A DNA stretch of 64,000 bases from JAJFUV01 sp964384215 (GTDB lineage Bacteria; Acidobacteriota; Terriglobia; Bryobacterales; Bryobacteraceae), in assembly GCA_964384215.1 (NCBI GenBank), contig CAYLLB010000019.1, positions 1-64,000 on the forward strand, written 5' to 3'. This document shows, one piece after another, positions 51,005 to 60,548 of this stretch (its first letter is position 1; each line of letters opens with the position of its first letter). The position numbers were made by a program, and so were the translations under genes. The notes under the pieces were generated by a model. It ran no database searches and was not told where the DNA came from. It saw only the letters and a list, made by a program, of their open reading frames with translations.

Positions 51005-52360
51005 TTACTTGCTGCTGAGGATGAATGTGGGCGCGGGTCCGGCCACGGTCGAGAAACCCGCCGCGGCAGGCGTGGAGAGCCAGCTTGAGCATCCCTGCAC
51101 CTTGCCCAAGTAAGCGTGCGGGTGTACGTCCACTAGCATATCTTTCATTTCGAGCGTGCCATAGCGGTAAATGGGGAACTGGCTGCGGACGACCTCCACA
51201 CGCTCCTGAACCACGTAAGGGGTGCGCGCCGCCAGGCGCAGGGCGCGTTCCCATCCGGAAGCATCGGTTTCCCACCCGCGGAACGTGTGCAATTCGGCGT
51301 TGCCGTCATTCGGCCGCAGCAACAGGTTCTCACGCTCCTTGAGGATGAAGTCGATTAGATCGACCGTCTTATCCTTGTAGGTAACGTTGCCCGGCGTCAC
51401 CACCCGGGTCCACGGAATGTAGTCGCGGATTGCGCGCCGCTCGGCGGCCGGGAACTTGGCCGTGATGGTTTCGTCGGTCAGCAGGTCGAAGAGTGCTTTC
51501 TTGTGAGCCAGTTCTGACCGGAAGCTGTTGACTACGCACACCTTTCCTTCGCGGTACGCGCGCACCAGCGGATGCGCGAGATCGAACCGCAGCAGGAACT
51601 CCTGGACTTTGACGCGCCGGTACACCAGGTCGATTGTGAAGCTGCCCTGCCGCAGAATTCCGGCATGGTATTCGAGTTGATCGGGGTAGACAACCTCGGT
51701 ATCGTATCCCTGATTGCGGAAGTAGTCCCGCAAGAGTACGAATTCTCCGCTCTCAACCGCCTGCGTGGACTGCCGGAACTCCAGAATCGCGATCCGAGGC
51801 CGGCGCTTCCCGCCGAAGTCCTTGTAAGTCTTTAGCAAACTGTGCAGCAGGTGCTTGAGCGACGATGAGCGGGTCAGCTTGTAGCGCTTGCGGAACTCCT
51901 TCATCGGAGGGCAATCGTACATCAAATCCGCCATGCCCTCGGCATATGCCAAGCCGGTAGGAGTGTCGGCGTTGTACTCGACAAAGTGCATCGAGCCATT
52001 GTGTAACCGCGTGTCCAACAAGCTGGTTACGGCCAGTGAAGGATAGCCGGGATCGACTGCCGCCAGCATCTTCTCGGCCGGCAGCAACTGCATGCGCGAG
52101 AGCAGCGCGGGTGTCGCCAGCGCCATCTGCTTGATGCGATCGATGGCCGAGAACAGCGCCTCGGCGCCTTTGATCAGCGTCGCGTACTGGCGCGCGTTGA
52201 CAAAGTGCGGCCGCAAGAAAGGACAAATCGGCCGTCCCGCCACGGCCAGCTTACGCGCCACCATTTGCTCGTGCAGCGCGTCCGCCCATGCCAGGTCGCG
52301 GTACGGTTCATTCTCTAAGATCTTGTGATAGCGGGCAATAGCCTCGCCCAACTGGGTCAT
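51005..52360 (-). CDS. Circularly permuted ATP-grasp protein
   Basis: 451 residues, cytoplasmic. It resembles the circularly permuted ATP-grasp type-2 proteins (glutathionylspermidine-synthase/DUF403-associated kind): PICPFLRPHFVNARQY, FVEYNADTPTGLAYAEGMAD, RIAILEFRQSTQAVESGEFV, VVNSFRSELAHKKALFDLLT, LLRPNDGNAELHTFRGWE, PYVVQERVEVVR. Such enzymes make amide or peptide bonds with ATP. No alpha-E (DUF403) or transglutaminase partner lies beside it, so the product is unknown. Confidence 0.83.
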   Translation of the reverse strand: MTQLGEAIARYHKILENEPYRDLAWADALHEQMVARKLAVAGRPICPFLRPHFVNARQYATLIKGAEALFSAIDRIKQMALATPALLSRMQLLPAEKMLAAVDPGYPSLAVTSLLDTRLHNGSMHFVEYNADTPTGLAYAEGMADLMYDCPPMKEFRKRYKLTRSSSLKHLLHSLLKTYKDFGGKRRPRIAILEFRQSTQAVESGEFVLLRDYFRNQGYDTEVVYPDQLEYHAGILRQGSFTIDLVYRRVKVQEFLLRFDLAHPLVRAYREGKVCVVNSFRSELAHKKALFDLLTDETITAKFPAAERRAIRDYIPWTRVVTPGNVTYKDKTVDLIDFILKERENLLLRPNDGNAELHTFRGWETDASGWERALRLAARTPYVVQERVEVVRSQFPIYRYGTLEMKDMLVDVHPHAYLGKVQGCSSWLSTPAAAGFSTVAGPAPTFILSSK

Positions 52361-52556
52361 GCGACGTTAATACAATCCTGTTTTTAGTATCGCACACGCG
52401 CCATCGTATGCAAAATTGAACAACGCGCAAAATATCTGCTAAGTCATTTTCTTACATAACGATGCGCGGATTTTTGTCCGCGTCTTCAGAAGCCCCGGCT
52501 TTCGGTGCCATGACAAATTCGAGACAATGGCAATTTGAAAGGATCGCCTGGACCTC

Positions 52557-54623
52557 ATGAAACATTCGCGATTTCTGTTAGCCGCGCCGGTACTGCTGTG
52601 CATGCTGCCCGCCTCGCCTGCCCGCGCCGATGAAGGGATGTGGTTGTTCAACCAGTTTCCGAAGGACTTGGTCGAGAAGCGTTACGGCTACAAAGTCTCC
52701 GACGAGTTTTTGGAGATATTGCGCACAGCTACGGTGCGGATCACGCACGGCACGGCTTCCTTCGTGTCCCCGGACGGCCTGCTGTTCACCAATCATCACG
52801 TGGGGGCGGACTGTATTCAGAAGCTCAGCTCCGCACAGCACGATTATTTCGGAAACGGCTTTTACGCCGCCACGCCGGCCGAGGAGAGAACCTGTCCCGA
52901 CACGGAAGTGAGGGTCCTGCTGAAGATCGAGGACGTGACTGCGGCCGTGCAGGGCGCCGCCGGGCCGGCCATGAGCGGAGCCGAGGCCAACCGCGCACGC
53001 AAGAACGCCATGACGCGAATCGAGAAGCAGTGCGCCGCTTCGACCGGCAACACTTGCGACGTGGTGTCGTTCTATTCCGGCGGCCAGTATCACCTTTACC
53101 AATACAAGAAGTACACCGACATTCGGCTGGTCTTCGCGCCGGAAGCCGATATCGCGGCTTTCGGAGGCGATCCGGACAACTACACTTACCCGCGCTATTG
53201 CCTGGACTTCTCGTTGTTCCGTGTTTACGAGAACGGCAAGCCGATCCACCCGGCGCGCTACTTCCGCTGGAGCCGCGAAGGCGTTAAAGAAGGAGATCTT
53301 ATCTTCGTGCCGGGCAATCCGGGCACCACGGGCCGGTTGATGACGGTGGCCGAACTCGAATTCTCGCGCGATTACTCCTATCCGCTCTTGCTACGGCAGC
53401 TCAAGTCGAGCATACACGCGACCGAAGTTTACGGCTCGGCCTCGAGCGAGGCTGCTCGCGTGGCCCGCGATTCGCTCTTCAGCCAGCAGAACAGCTACAA
53501 ACGCTACGTTGGTTTCGTCGACGGACTGAAGGACGCCCAACTGATGGATCGCAAGCTGAAGGAAGAAAAGGAGCTGCGTGCCGCGGTGGAGCGCGATCCC
53601 AAGCTCGCCGCCGAATACGGACGCGCCTGGGACGAAATCGCCGCCGCTTACCGGGATTACCGCAGCTTCTACAAGCCGTACATGCTGCTCGAGACGCGCG
53701 CGGCGCGGACCTCGGACCTGTTCGGGATCGCGCGTAACGTTCTACGCTACGCCGAAGAGACGGCCAAGCCCGAGAACAAGCGCCTGCGCGAGTATGTTGC
53801 GGCGAACCTGCCCATCATCGAACGTTCCATGTATTCGACTGCGCCGATTGAGGATTCCTTCGAGATCGCGATGCTGGCCGACTACTTGCGCTCCATCCAG
53901 CAGGAACTTGGCAGCGAGAATCCGGTGGTGCGCGAAGCGCTGGGCGGCAAAACGCCCGAAGCGGCGGCCCGGGACTACGTGTCGACCAGCAAGCTGAAGG
54001 ACGTGGCCGAACGCAAGCGCCTGGCGTGGAACCCGGACGCCGTGCTTACTTCCAATGATGGGATGATCCGGCTGGCTCGCATTCTCGACAAGCCGGCGCG
54101 TCTTTACCGGCAGCGTTATGAAGACGATGTCGAGGCCAAGCTGACCGCGGCCGCGCCGAAGGTTGCCCGGGCACGTCTCTCCGTGTACGGTTCCGCAGCG
54201 TACCCGGACGCCACGTTCACTCTCCGGCTCACCTTCGCCGCCGTGCGCGGGTACAAGAACGCGGCCGGCCAGGCGCTGCCCTTTACGACAACTTTCGACG
54301 GCCTTTACAAGCGCGCCACTGGCAAGGAACCCTTCAAGCTGCCCTCGCGCTGGGTGAAGGGCAAGTCCTCCCTGCGGTTGAACACCCCCTTCAATTTCGT
54401 GAGCACCGCCGATACGCACGGCGGCAATTCCGGTAGCCCGACGCTGAATACGAAAGGCGAAATCGTGGGCATCCTCTTTGACGGCAATCTCGAGAGCCTA
54501 CCGAACAACTTCGTCTTCACCGACGAGACCGCGCGGAGCATACACGTTTCGGGCCAGGGCATCGTCGAGGCGCTGCGCAAGATCTACCGTGCCAATCGCA
54601 TTGTGAAGGAGCTTGGGCAGTAA
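52557..54623 (+). CDS. S46-family dipeptidyl peptidase (DPP7-like)
   Basis: 688 residues, the usual S46 length, with a signal peptide (RFLLAAPVLLCMLPASPARA). Catalytic residues: His in FTNHHVGADC (H80/H81), Asp in FGGDPDNYTYPRY, and Ser S625 in THGGNSGSPTLN. The specificity position reads FDGN (G643); DPP7 enzymes have Gly here and accept hydrophobic P1 residues, whereas DPP11 has Arg for acidic P1. It removes dipeptides from peptide N-termini in the periplasm, a first step of peptide use as nutrient. Confidence 0.94.
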   Translation: MKHSRFLLAAPVLLCMLPASPARADEGMWLFNQFPKDLVEKRYGYKVSDEFLEILRTATVRITHGTASFVSPDGLLFTNHHVGADCIQKLSSAQHDYFGNGFYAATPAEERTCPDTEVRVLLKIEDVTAAVQGAAGPAMSGAEANRARKNAMTRIEKQCAASTGNTCDVVSFYSGGQYHLYQYKKYTDIRLVFAPEADIAAFGGDPDNYTYPRYCLDFSLFRVYENGKPIHPARYFRWSREGVKEGDLIFVPGNPGTTGRLMTVAELEFSRDYSYPLLLRQLKSSIHATEVYGSASSEAARVARDSLFSQQNSYKRYVGFVDGLKDAQLMDRKLKEEKELRAAVERDPKLAAEYGRAWDEIAAAYRDYRSFYKPYMLLETRAARTSDLFGIARNVLRYAEETAKPENKRLREYVAANLPIIERSMYSTAPIEDSFEIAMLADYLRSIQQELGSENPVVREALGGKTPEAAARDYVSTSKLKDVAERKRLAWNPDAVLTSNDGMIRLARILDKPARLYRQRYEDDVEAKLTAAAPKVARARLSVYGSAAYPDATFTLRLTFAAVRGYKNAAGQALPFTTTFDGLYKRATGKEPFKLPSRWVKGKSSLRLNTPFNFVSTADTHGGNSGSPTLNTKGEIVGILFDGNLESLPNNFVFTDETARSIHVSGQGIVEALRKIYRANRIVKELGQ

Positions 54624-54671
54624 CCGCTGAATCACCCGCCGCCGGCGGCAAGCAGGTACAATAACAAGCCT

Positions 54672-55955
54672 ATGTGGACTCTGCGCCTTGCGCTGTTATT
54701 GTGTCTCGCCGCGGTGGTTGCTTCGGCTGCTTCGCCGGGATTCCGGGCCGCGGCGGCGCAGACCGACATCACCCCGGACGGCCCCCAGTGGCTGCTCGGC
54801 TACCAGGCGCGGCAATCGGCCGGCGTGCACGACCGCATCCACCACCGCGTGGTGGCGCTCGACGACGGCAAGACGCAGATCTACCTGGTTTCGAGCGAGT
54901 TCGCCGTCTTCGCTCCGTCTTTCTTCGACGAATTCGGGCGCGAACTCAAACAGCGCACACGAATCGAGCCGCGCCAGGTCTGGTGGACCGTCACGCATAC
55001 GCATTCGGCACCCGAGTTGGGTCCGGGGGGTATCGGCAAGCTCTTTCTTGGAGAACGCTACAAGCACGATTACGATCACGCTTACGCGAAGGAAGTCAAG
55101 GACAAGCTCATCGCCGCCATCAAGGAAGCGCACGAGAAGCTCTTCCCCGCGCGCCTCTACATTGGAACCGGGCGCGCCGAAGCCAATATCAATCGCAGGG
55201 AGCGGAAGCCCGACGGCCGCATCGTGCTGGGGAAGAATCCTGAAGGCCCGGTGGACCGCATGATCGGGCTGATACGCATCGAACGGCTGGACGGCGGGCT
55301 GGTCGCGCTCATCGCCAACTACGCCATGCACGGCACCGTTCTGGGAGGCAAGAATCTGCTGATCAGCGGCGACGCGCCGGGCGTGGTGGCGAGCTACGTC
55401 GAAGCCAAGCTGGGGGCGCCCATGCTTTACATCAACGGCGCTGAGGGCAACATCGCGCCGCTACACAGCGTCGAGCCGGATTTCCGGCACCTGGACGACT
55501 ACAAGAAGCTGCTTGGCGAACCCATTCTCAAGGCGAACGCCGCGTTGCGCAAGCCGACGCGGCGCATTCGTTTCAAGGCGGAAGAGATCGTAGTCGAGAC
55601 GCCGCGCAAGCCCGGACTCGGCTGGACAGACGAGCTGGCCGATTACTTGAAAGTGAACGGCGACGGCACGGCCTATGTGCGCGTGCCGGTGCGCCTGCTG
55701 CGCATCGACAAGGACACCGCCATTTGGGGCGCGCCTGTTGAGATGTTCACCGAGATTGCGCTCAATATGCGCGTGAAATCGCCGTTCCGCCACACTTTCT
55801 ACTTCGGTCTCACCAACGGCTGCCTGGGCTACCTGCCCACGAAACAGGCCTTCGCCGAAGGCGGTTACGAGCCGGGCGTCTGTGTTTTCACGGACCGCGT
55901 CGAGGCCGATCTGACCAAAGAAGTGAGCGAAGCCCTGGCGGGTCTGAAGCACTGA
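54672..55955 (+). CDS. Exported neutral/alkaline ceramidase-like hydrolase
   Basis: 427 residues with a signal peptide (LRLALLLCLAAVVASAA). It corresponds to the N-terminal catalytic domain of neutral ceramidases: AAAQTDITPDGPQWLLGYQA, WWTVTHTHSAPELGPGG (zinc His), LIANYAMHGTVLGGKN, LLISGDAPGVVASYVE (nucleophile region), YINGAEGNIAP. The C-terminal Ig-like domain of full ceramidases is absent. The substrate may be a lipid amide, but in acidobacteria such short versions are numerous and untested. Confidence 0.87.
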   Translation: MWTLRLALLLCLAAVVASAASPGFRAAAAQTDITPDGPQWLLGYQARQSAGVHDRIHHRVVALDDGKTQIYLVSSEFAVFAPSFFDEFGRELKQRTRIEPRQVWWTVTHTHSAPELGPGGIGKLFLGERYKHDYDHAYAKEVKDKLIAAIKEAHEKLFPARLYIGTGRAEANINRRERKPDGRIVLGKNPEGPVDRMIGLIRIERLDGGLVALIANYAMHGTVLGGKNLLISGDAPGVVASYVEAKLGAPMLYINGAEGNIAPLHSVEPDFRHLDDYKKLLGEPILKANAALRKPTRRIRFKAEEIVVETPRKPGLGWTDELADYLKVNGDGTAYVRVPVRLLRIDKDTAIWGAPVEMFTEIALNMRVKSPFRHTFYFGLTNGCLGYLPTKQAFAEGGYEPGVCVFTDRVEADLTKEVSEALAGLKH

Positions 55956-55994
55956 GCCTATAACCGCGCTCGGAAGCCTGTCATACTGTCGCTC

Positions 55995-58001
55995 ATGAGA
56001 CGGTTGTCTGCGATCCTGCTCCTCCTGGCCGGCGCTCTCGCTGCGCAGGACTTGCCTGCGCCGGACACGGATCTTCGCACCATGCTGCGCAGGCACGTCA
56101 TTCGGCGGGCAGCCGAGGTGATTGAACAGGCGAAGGCGCAGCGAGAGGCGGCGATTCGCGGCGCGGGCTTCGCGGACTATCGCGCCAGCGTGCGCGCGCG
56201 ACTGCGCGAAGTGCTGGGAGACATGCCCTTCGGGCCGCGCGGCGGCGAGCTGAACGTCCGTGATGTTTCGCGGCACGACCGCGACGGTTACCGCATCGAA
56301 AACGTCCTGTACGAATCGCTCCCCGGATGGGACGTGAACGCCACACTGTTCCTGCCCGATCCGGCGAAGTTCGCGCCGCCGTGGCCTGCGATCGTCATTC
56401 CGGTGGGCCACAGCGGCAAGCAGTTCGCCAGCTACCAGATTCCGGCGCAAGTCTTCGCGCGCAGCGGTTACGTTGCACTCCTGTTCGATCCGCCGGGGCA
56501 GTCCGGCGAAAAGCGCCAAGGCAACGACCATTTCCGCGATGGCGTCCGCTCCTACTTGACGGGTTCCACTTCGCAGCGTTTCTTCGTGCTGGACGCCGTG
56601 CGCTCGATCGATTACCTGGCCACGCGCGCCGACGTCGATATGCGGCACGGCGTGGGCATCACCGGCGTATCGGGCGGCGGCTTCACCGCGCTTTATGCGA
56701 CTCTGCTGGACGATCGCATCCGCGCATCGGGGCCGTCCTGCTTCGCCGCGCCTGAAATTGAGCATCCGGTGAAGGATCTGTATTCGCCGTGTCCCGAGAC
56801 GCTCGCCTTCGGCATTTACCCGAAAGGATTGGATGCGGGGAGCTTGCTGGCGGCTGCCTGCCCGACGCCGCTGCTCATGATGGCCGGCGCCCAGGACGAA
56901 GTCTTCAAGGCCGAATGGATGAAGCGCATGGCGGCCGACACCGGGCGCGCTTACGCGGCGGCGCAATCGGCCCAGCGCTTCCGGTTTTTTCTCGATGTGG
57001 GCGGTCACGCCTACAGCGTGGCGCAGGCCATCGAGTTTGTGAAGTGGATGGACCGCTGGGTGCGCTCGACGCCCGGCCGCGCGCTGCCCGCATTCGACGC
57101 GGCGAAGATCGAGATGGCACCGGAAAACCTGCTGCGCTCCAATCCGCGTCCCGAGCAGAACATGCTCACTGTGGCGAGAGTCGATGCGGCCCGGTTGGCC
57201 GCCACGCGCAAGGTGGCGGATCTTCGCCGCGCCGCCATGGAAGTTGCTCGCGTTGATCCCACGTCCGCGCCTCGTGTTCTGAGTGCGAAGCGCTCCAAGC
57301 CGTTCCTGGTCTGGGCCGATCTGGCGGAGGAGATCCTGCTGAAGGTGGACGCAGACATCGAACTGCCCGCCACGTTCCTTTACCCCGCCAAACGGGAGAC
57401 CACTGCGGGCGGATTGCTGTACTTCGACGACCGCGGCCGCTGGGCCGACCTGGCGGCTGGCGGCCTTCTCGGACGCATGAGCGCGTTCCTCTCCCGCGAT
57501 GGCGTGCATCCGGCCGCGCTGACGGTAGATCTGCGCGGATGGGGCGACACGCGTCCGGCGATGGCCCCGTATGACGCCGCGAGTTGGGCCGCGCCCGAGC
57601 GCTGGCTGGCTTACGTATCAGCCGCTCTGGGCGATCCCGTCCTAGCCATGAGGATACGGGACGGAGTGGCTGCGCTGGCCTGGCTCCGCGAGCAGCCGGG
57701 TATCGATCCCGGACGCATCGTGGTGGGTGGGCGCGGCATGGGAGGCATCGTGGCGTTGCACGTTGCGGCCATCGACGGAAAGCTGCGCGGCGTGTTCGCC
57801 CACGAGCATCCGGCCAGCTTCCGTATGCTGGCTGAGGCGGCAAGCTACCAGTGGCCGCATGACGCGTTTCTGCCGGGAGCGCTCCTGCGCTACGACGTCC
57901 CGGAATTGATTGCCGGTTTGAAGATGCCCGTGCTAGCCGTCAATCCGCCCGCCGCGGCGCCGAATGCGCTGGTGGACTGGGTGGCGGCCCGTTGGAAGTA
58001 G
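55995..58001 (+). CDS. Exported protein with tandem alpha/beta-hydrolase domains (acetyl xylan esterase-like)
   Basis: 668 residues with a signal peptide (RRLSAILLLLAGALAA). The first hydrolase domain (to ~residue 370) is complete: oxyanion region IVIPVGHSGKQFASYQI, nucleophile Ser in GITGVSGGGFTAL, Asp in MAGAQDEVFKAEW, His in DVGGHAYSVAQ. The second (~445-668) keeps the fold (VVGGRGMGGIVALHVAAIDG), but the nucleophile position is Arg (GGRGMGG), so it is probably not a hydrolase. It lies 40 bases after the ceramidase-like gene; likely a deacetylase of plant or microbial polysaccharide. Confidence 0.85.
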   Translation: MRRLSAILLLLAGALAAQDLPAPDTDLRTMLRRHVIRRAAEVIEQAKAQREAAIRGAGFADYRASVRARLREVLGDMPFGPRGGELNVRDVSRHDRDGYRIENVLYESLPGWDVNATLFLPDPAKFAPPWPAIVIPVGHSGKQFASYQIPAQVFARSGYVALLFDPPGQSGEKRQGNDHFRDGVRSYLTGSTSQRFFVLDAVRSIDYLATRADVDMRHGVGITGVSGGGFTALYATLLDDRIRASGPSCFAAPEIEHPVKDLYSPCPETLAFGIYPKGLDAGSLLAAACPTPLLMMAGAQDEVFKAEWMKRMAADTGRAYAAAQSAQRFRFFLDVGGHAYSVAQAIEFVKWMDRWVRSTPGRALPAFDAAKIEMAPENLLRSNPRPEQNMLTVARVDAARLAATRKVADLRRAAMEVARVDPTSAPRVLSAKRSKPFLVWADLAEEILLKVDADIELPATFLYPAKRETTAGGLLYFDDRGRWADLAAGGLLGRMSAFLSRDGVHPAALTVDLRGWGDTRPAMAPYDAASWAAPERWLAYVSAALGDPVLAMRIRDGVAALAWLREQPGIDPGRIVVGGRGMGGIVALHVAAIDGKLRGVFAHEHPASFRMLAEAASYQWPHDAFLPGALLRYDVPELIAGLKMPVLAVNPPAAAPNALVDWVAARWK

Positions 58002-58014
58002 CGTCTCTAGCGAA

Positions 58015-60090
58015 TTAGTCGTGCTTGCTTCCGAATCTCGCGCGCAGCCTCTCATACAGCGGGCGCATCTGTGTTCGCGCCAGGCCGTCCTTCGCGTTGA
58101 CGTGCGGCCCGGCTGCGTCGAAATCGAACGGCACGTAGTAAGTCACCAACGAATTCGCCGTGGCTTCGAGGTCCCGCCACGCCGCATCGCGCCCGGCTGT
58201 CTGCCCGAGCCGGTCGGCTTCATACAGCCGCGCCAGCGCCCAGTAGAAACGGAACGAATCGTCTCCATAGCGGAAGGCGCGCGCATCCTCCTCCAGGCGG
58301 AGACGGACCTCGATCGGCGTCTCCACGCGCATGGCGCGATCGAGCGCAGCCTTGGCTTCATCAAGCAGCCGCAGCGATTCCTCCGGGCCCACCGCCAGCC
58401 CGTCCTCGGCCGGCAGATGCTTCAGTGTGAACAGCGGCTTCGTGGGCTTCTGACCGTCCCAATTGCGCAGCACGCCGTTGACGCTCGGCTGATACCAGCT
58501 CCTCCAGGCCGTGATGTTCGCGTAGGCGGCTTCCAGCTTGTCATAGAACGTGCGCGCTTCACCGGAGGCAGGCCCATAGTAAAGCCGCAGATACTCGTCC
58601 TTGATCTTCTCGACCGGTGTGTGAGCGTCCCATGAAAGGCGTGCAAAAAGGACCTGCGTGAGCGCGCGCGGTCCCCACAGGGCCATGGGTATGTGCATGT
58701 AGCTCATGCCGGTGACGCCGATGCGATGGTAGAAAGCGAAGTCCGCGCCCATGGTGCGCGAGAACAGGAGCGGCAGATCCTCGAATTTCGAAACGTTGTA
58801 GTACTCGACGACGGCGAGCGGAAAGCGCTTCGAAACGCGCCCCCACTCACTGACCGTGCGCGCGTATTTCTCGTTCAGCTCCGTACATTCCCGGCTCTCC
58901 AGCGTGTGCGCATAGCAGCGATTGATGGGCGCGTAGAGGCTGAAATCCTTGCCGCTCGAGAGCAGTTCCGGGATCTCGCGCGAAGGGCCGCCGAGCGACG
59001 GCGTGCCTTCGTAAGCCACCAGGGCCATGCCGATGTCGCGCGGCATCTTGCCGGAGGCGACCGCAACGGCGGCCTCGCGGCGGATGCGCGCCATCAGGTG
59101 CAGGTAGCGGTCCGCGTCGTTGCCCAGCGCGCGGCAGCGCGGGCACTGGCACCAGCCGGCCCAGGTGTCGAACAGCCAGACGTTCTGGTAGTCCGTCCAG
59201 CGCCAGTCGGAGGCCAGGTGCTCAACCACGCTGCGCGCCACGTAAGCGGCCGCTTCGGCGTTGGAAACGCAGAACTGATACTTGTAGGCGTTTTTGCGCT
59301 CGCGTTTACCGTTCACTTCCGCGAACCAGTCCGGATGCTCCTCGAACAGCGTCTTTCCGCTGGCCATGGGCTTGTCCGGATCGAGCACCTGTTCGAGGAT
59401 GTGCCCGCCCGACAGCAGCACGAAGCCCAGCTTCTTCATCAGATGGTACGAGCGCGGGCAGTACGCCCACATGTTGAGCCGGTTGCGCGCCATCCACTGG
59501 AAAACCTGTACGGATTCCATGCTTTCGGCGGCGGCATGGAAGCCGCGGAACAATGGGAAGTCTGGCGCGGATTGGATGTCCCATCCTGCCAGAGGAATGG
59601 CGGCGCGCTCAGCCGGCGTGACCTCGCCGTTCGTGCCGGGCGCATACCACCGCCATCCGAGCTGCTCGAGAAAGGCGTAGACGGCATAGAGCGTGCCCGC
59701 GCGCCCGCCGCCGGTGAGATACAGGACATCGCGCCCGTCGCGCTTCACGCTGCGGATTGCGTACGCCTGCCCGTCGGCGAAATGCACTCCCGCCTCCCGC
59801 ACCGCGGTGCCCACCACGATGGACGGGCCGGTTGCCGGCAGTTTCTCCACGAATCGGAACTGCAGCTTCGGCGCGGTGCGCTCCAGGAAGCTCTTCAGTT
59901 CGGTGGCCGCGAACGCCGTAGTGCAGCGCTCCGCATCGGGGCCGTCCTTCTGCCAGTCGACCTGCGATTCCCCGACCGCCCAATAGCGCACCAGGCGGGC
60001 GGCCCCCTTGTAGGGCACCACGATGGCAATCTGGTTCGATTGGGCGAACGCCGTGGCGGCAAGAAATGCGACAAGCAGGCATCGAATCAT
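58015..60090 (-). CDS. Exported DUF4838 glycoside-hydrolase-like protein
   Basis: 691 residues from ATG 60090, signal peptide MIRCLLVAFLAATAFAQ. An N-terminal GH67/GH20-like beta domain (AATELKSFLERTAPKLQFRF, GGRAGTLYAVYAFLEQLGWR, WYAPGTNGEV) precedes a TIM barrel of the DUF4838 kind (NRLNMWAYCPRSYHLMKKLG, WFAEVNGKRERKN, WAGWCQCPRCRALGNDADRY, FPLAVVEYYNVSKF). This family is thought to act on glucuronic-acid-containing or related glycans. It is divergent from the GH9 gene; the original shared promoter region has been split by the element at 60179-60478. Confidence 0.85.
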   Translation of the reverse strand: MIRCLLVAFLAATAFAQSNQIAIVVPYKGAARLVRYWAVGESQVDWQKDGPDAERCTTAFAATELKSFLERTAPKLQFRFVEKLPATGPSIVVGTAVREAGVHFADGQAYAIRSVKRDGRDVLYLTGGGRAGTLYAVYAFLEQLGWRWYAPGTNGEVTPAERAAIPLAGWDIQSAPDFPLFRGFHAAAESMESVQVFQWMARNRLNMWAYCPRSYHLMKKLGFVLLSGGHILEQVLDPDKPMASGKTLFEEHPDWFAEVNGKRERKNAYKYQFCVSNAEAAAYVARSVVEHLASDWRWTDYQNVWLFDTWAGWCQCPRCRALGNDADRYLHLMARIRREAAVAVASGKMPRDIGMALVAYEGTPSLGGPSREIPELLSSGKDFSLYAPINRCYAHTLESRECTELNEKYARTVSEWGRVSKRFPLAVVEYYNVSKFEDLPLLFSRTMGADFAFYHRIGVTGMSYMHIPMALWGPRALTQVLFARLSWDAHTPVEKIKDEYLRLYYGPASGEARTFYDKLEAAYANITAWRSWYQPSVNGVLRNWDGQKPTKPLFTLKHLPAEDGLAVGPEESLRLLDEAKAALDRAMRVETPIEVRLRLEEDARAFRYGDDSFRFYWALARLYEADRLGQTAGRDAAWRDLEATANSLVTYYVPFDFDAAGPHVNAKDGLARTQMRPLYERLRARFGSKHD

Positions 60091-60109
60091 AGACAACCAT
60101 GGTATTGCG

Positions 60110-60179
60110 ATTTGACGCCCCACTGCGCGATCTGGTGTGATCGACACTGAAGATATGGACCGCCGCACTTTTCTCACCG
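60110..60179. repeat. Left copy of a 70-bp direct repeat
   Basis: Identical over 70 bases to 60479-60548. It contains the leader, the ATG and the first codons of the GH9 gene (MDRRTFLT), after which the mobile-element-like sequence begins. It is a broken copy of the GH9 start on the DUF4838 side. Confidence 0.9.
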
Positions 60180-60478
60180 AGTTCCGGGGACAGGCTACGT
60201 GATTCCGGAATTCGTGAGTTGCGGTTTTTGCTAGATTGCTCTTTCGCGATCGGAGAACCTGTCTCAATTTTTTGGCCACGAATCTATCGCGAACACTCTC
60301 CAGCAAAGGTGCAACGGTGGGTAGCCTGCGATGGAGAACTCGCCAGCAAACGTGCGTACTTCGGGACGCCGTTCGGCGGCAGCGGTTGGAGCCACAATAT
60401 TGAGCGGCGACGTTGACGGTGGAACTCTGATAGGTTGCGCTGAATTGTGGAATCACGTAGCCTGTCCCCGGAACTCCC
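60179..60478. mobile_element. MITE-like element with 28-bp terminal inverted repeats
   Basis: About 300 bp bounded by perfect 28-base inverted repeats at 60179-60206 and 60449-60476 (ends GAGTTCCGGGGACAGGC...). The interior has no coding potential, is richer in A+T than the flanks, and contains an imperfect internal direct repeat (60291-60312 and 60334-60355, CCAGCAAA core). It looks like a non-autonomous element that needs a transposase from elsewhere. It separates the two copies of the 70-bp direct repeat. Confidence 0.7.
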
Positions 60479-60548
60479 ATTTGACGCCCCACTGCGCGAT
60501 CTGGTGTGATCGACACTGAAGATATGGACCGCCGCACTTTTCTCACCG
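60479..60548. repeat. Right copy of a 70-bp direct repeat
   Basis: Second copy of the sequence at 60110-60179. This one is continuous with the intact GH9 coding sequence starting at 60524 and supplies its ribosome-binding region. Transcription of GH9 now has to start in the element or within the 45 bases of leader left. Confidence 0.9.

Noticed and set aside
52465..52482. CGCGGA/TCCGCG hairpin upstream of the S46 gene as a terminator
   Set aside because: Only six base pairs with a T-rich loop and no following T-run; too weak to call.
55461..57509. Long minus-strand frame across the ceramidase-like and tandem-hydrolase genes
   Set aside because: Spans two real plus-strand genes and their intergenic gap, has no domain, and is of shadow composition.
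60091..60546. N-terminal extension of the DUF4838 protein into the element
   Set aside because: The frame is open but includes both direct repeats and the element; the ATG at 60090 starts a normal signal peptide.
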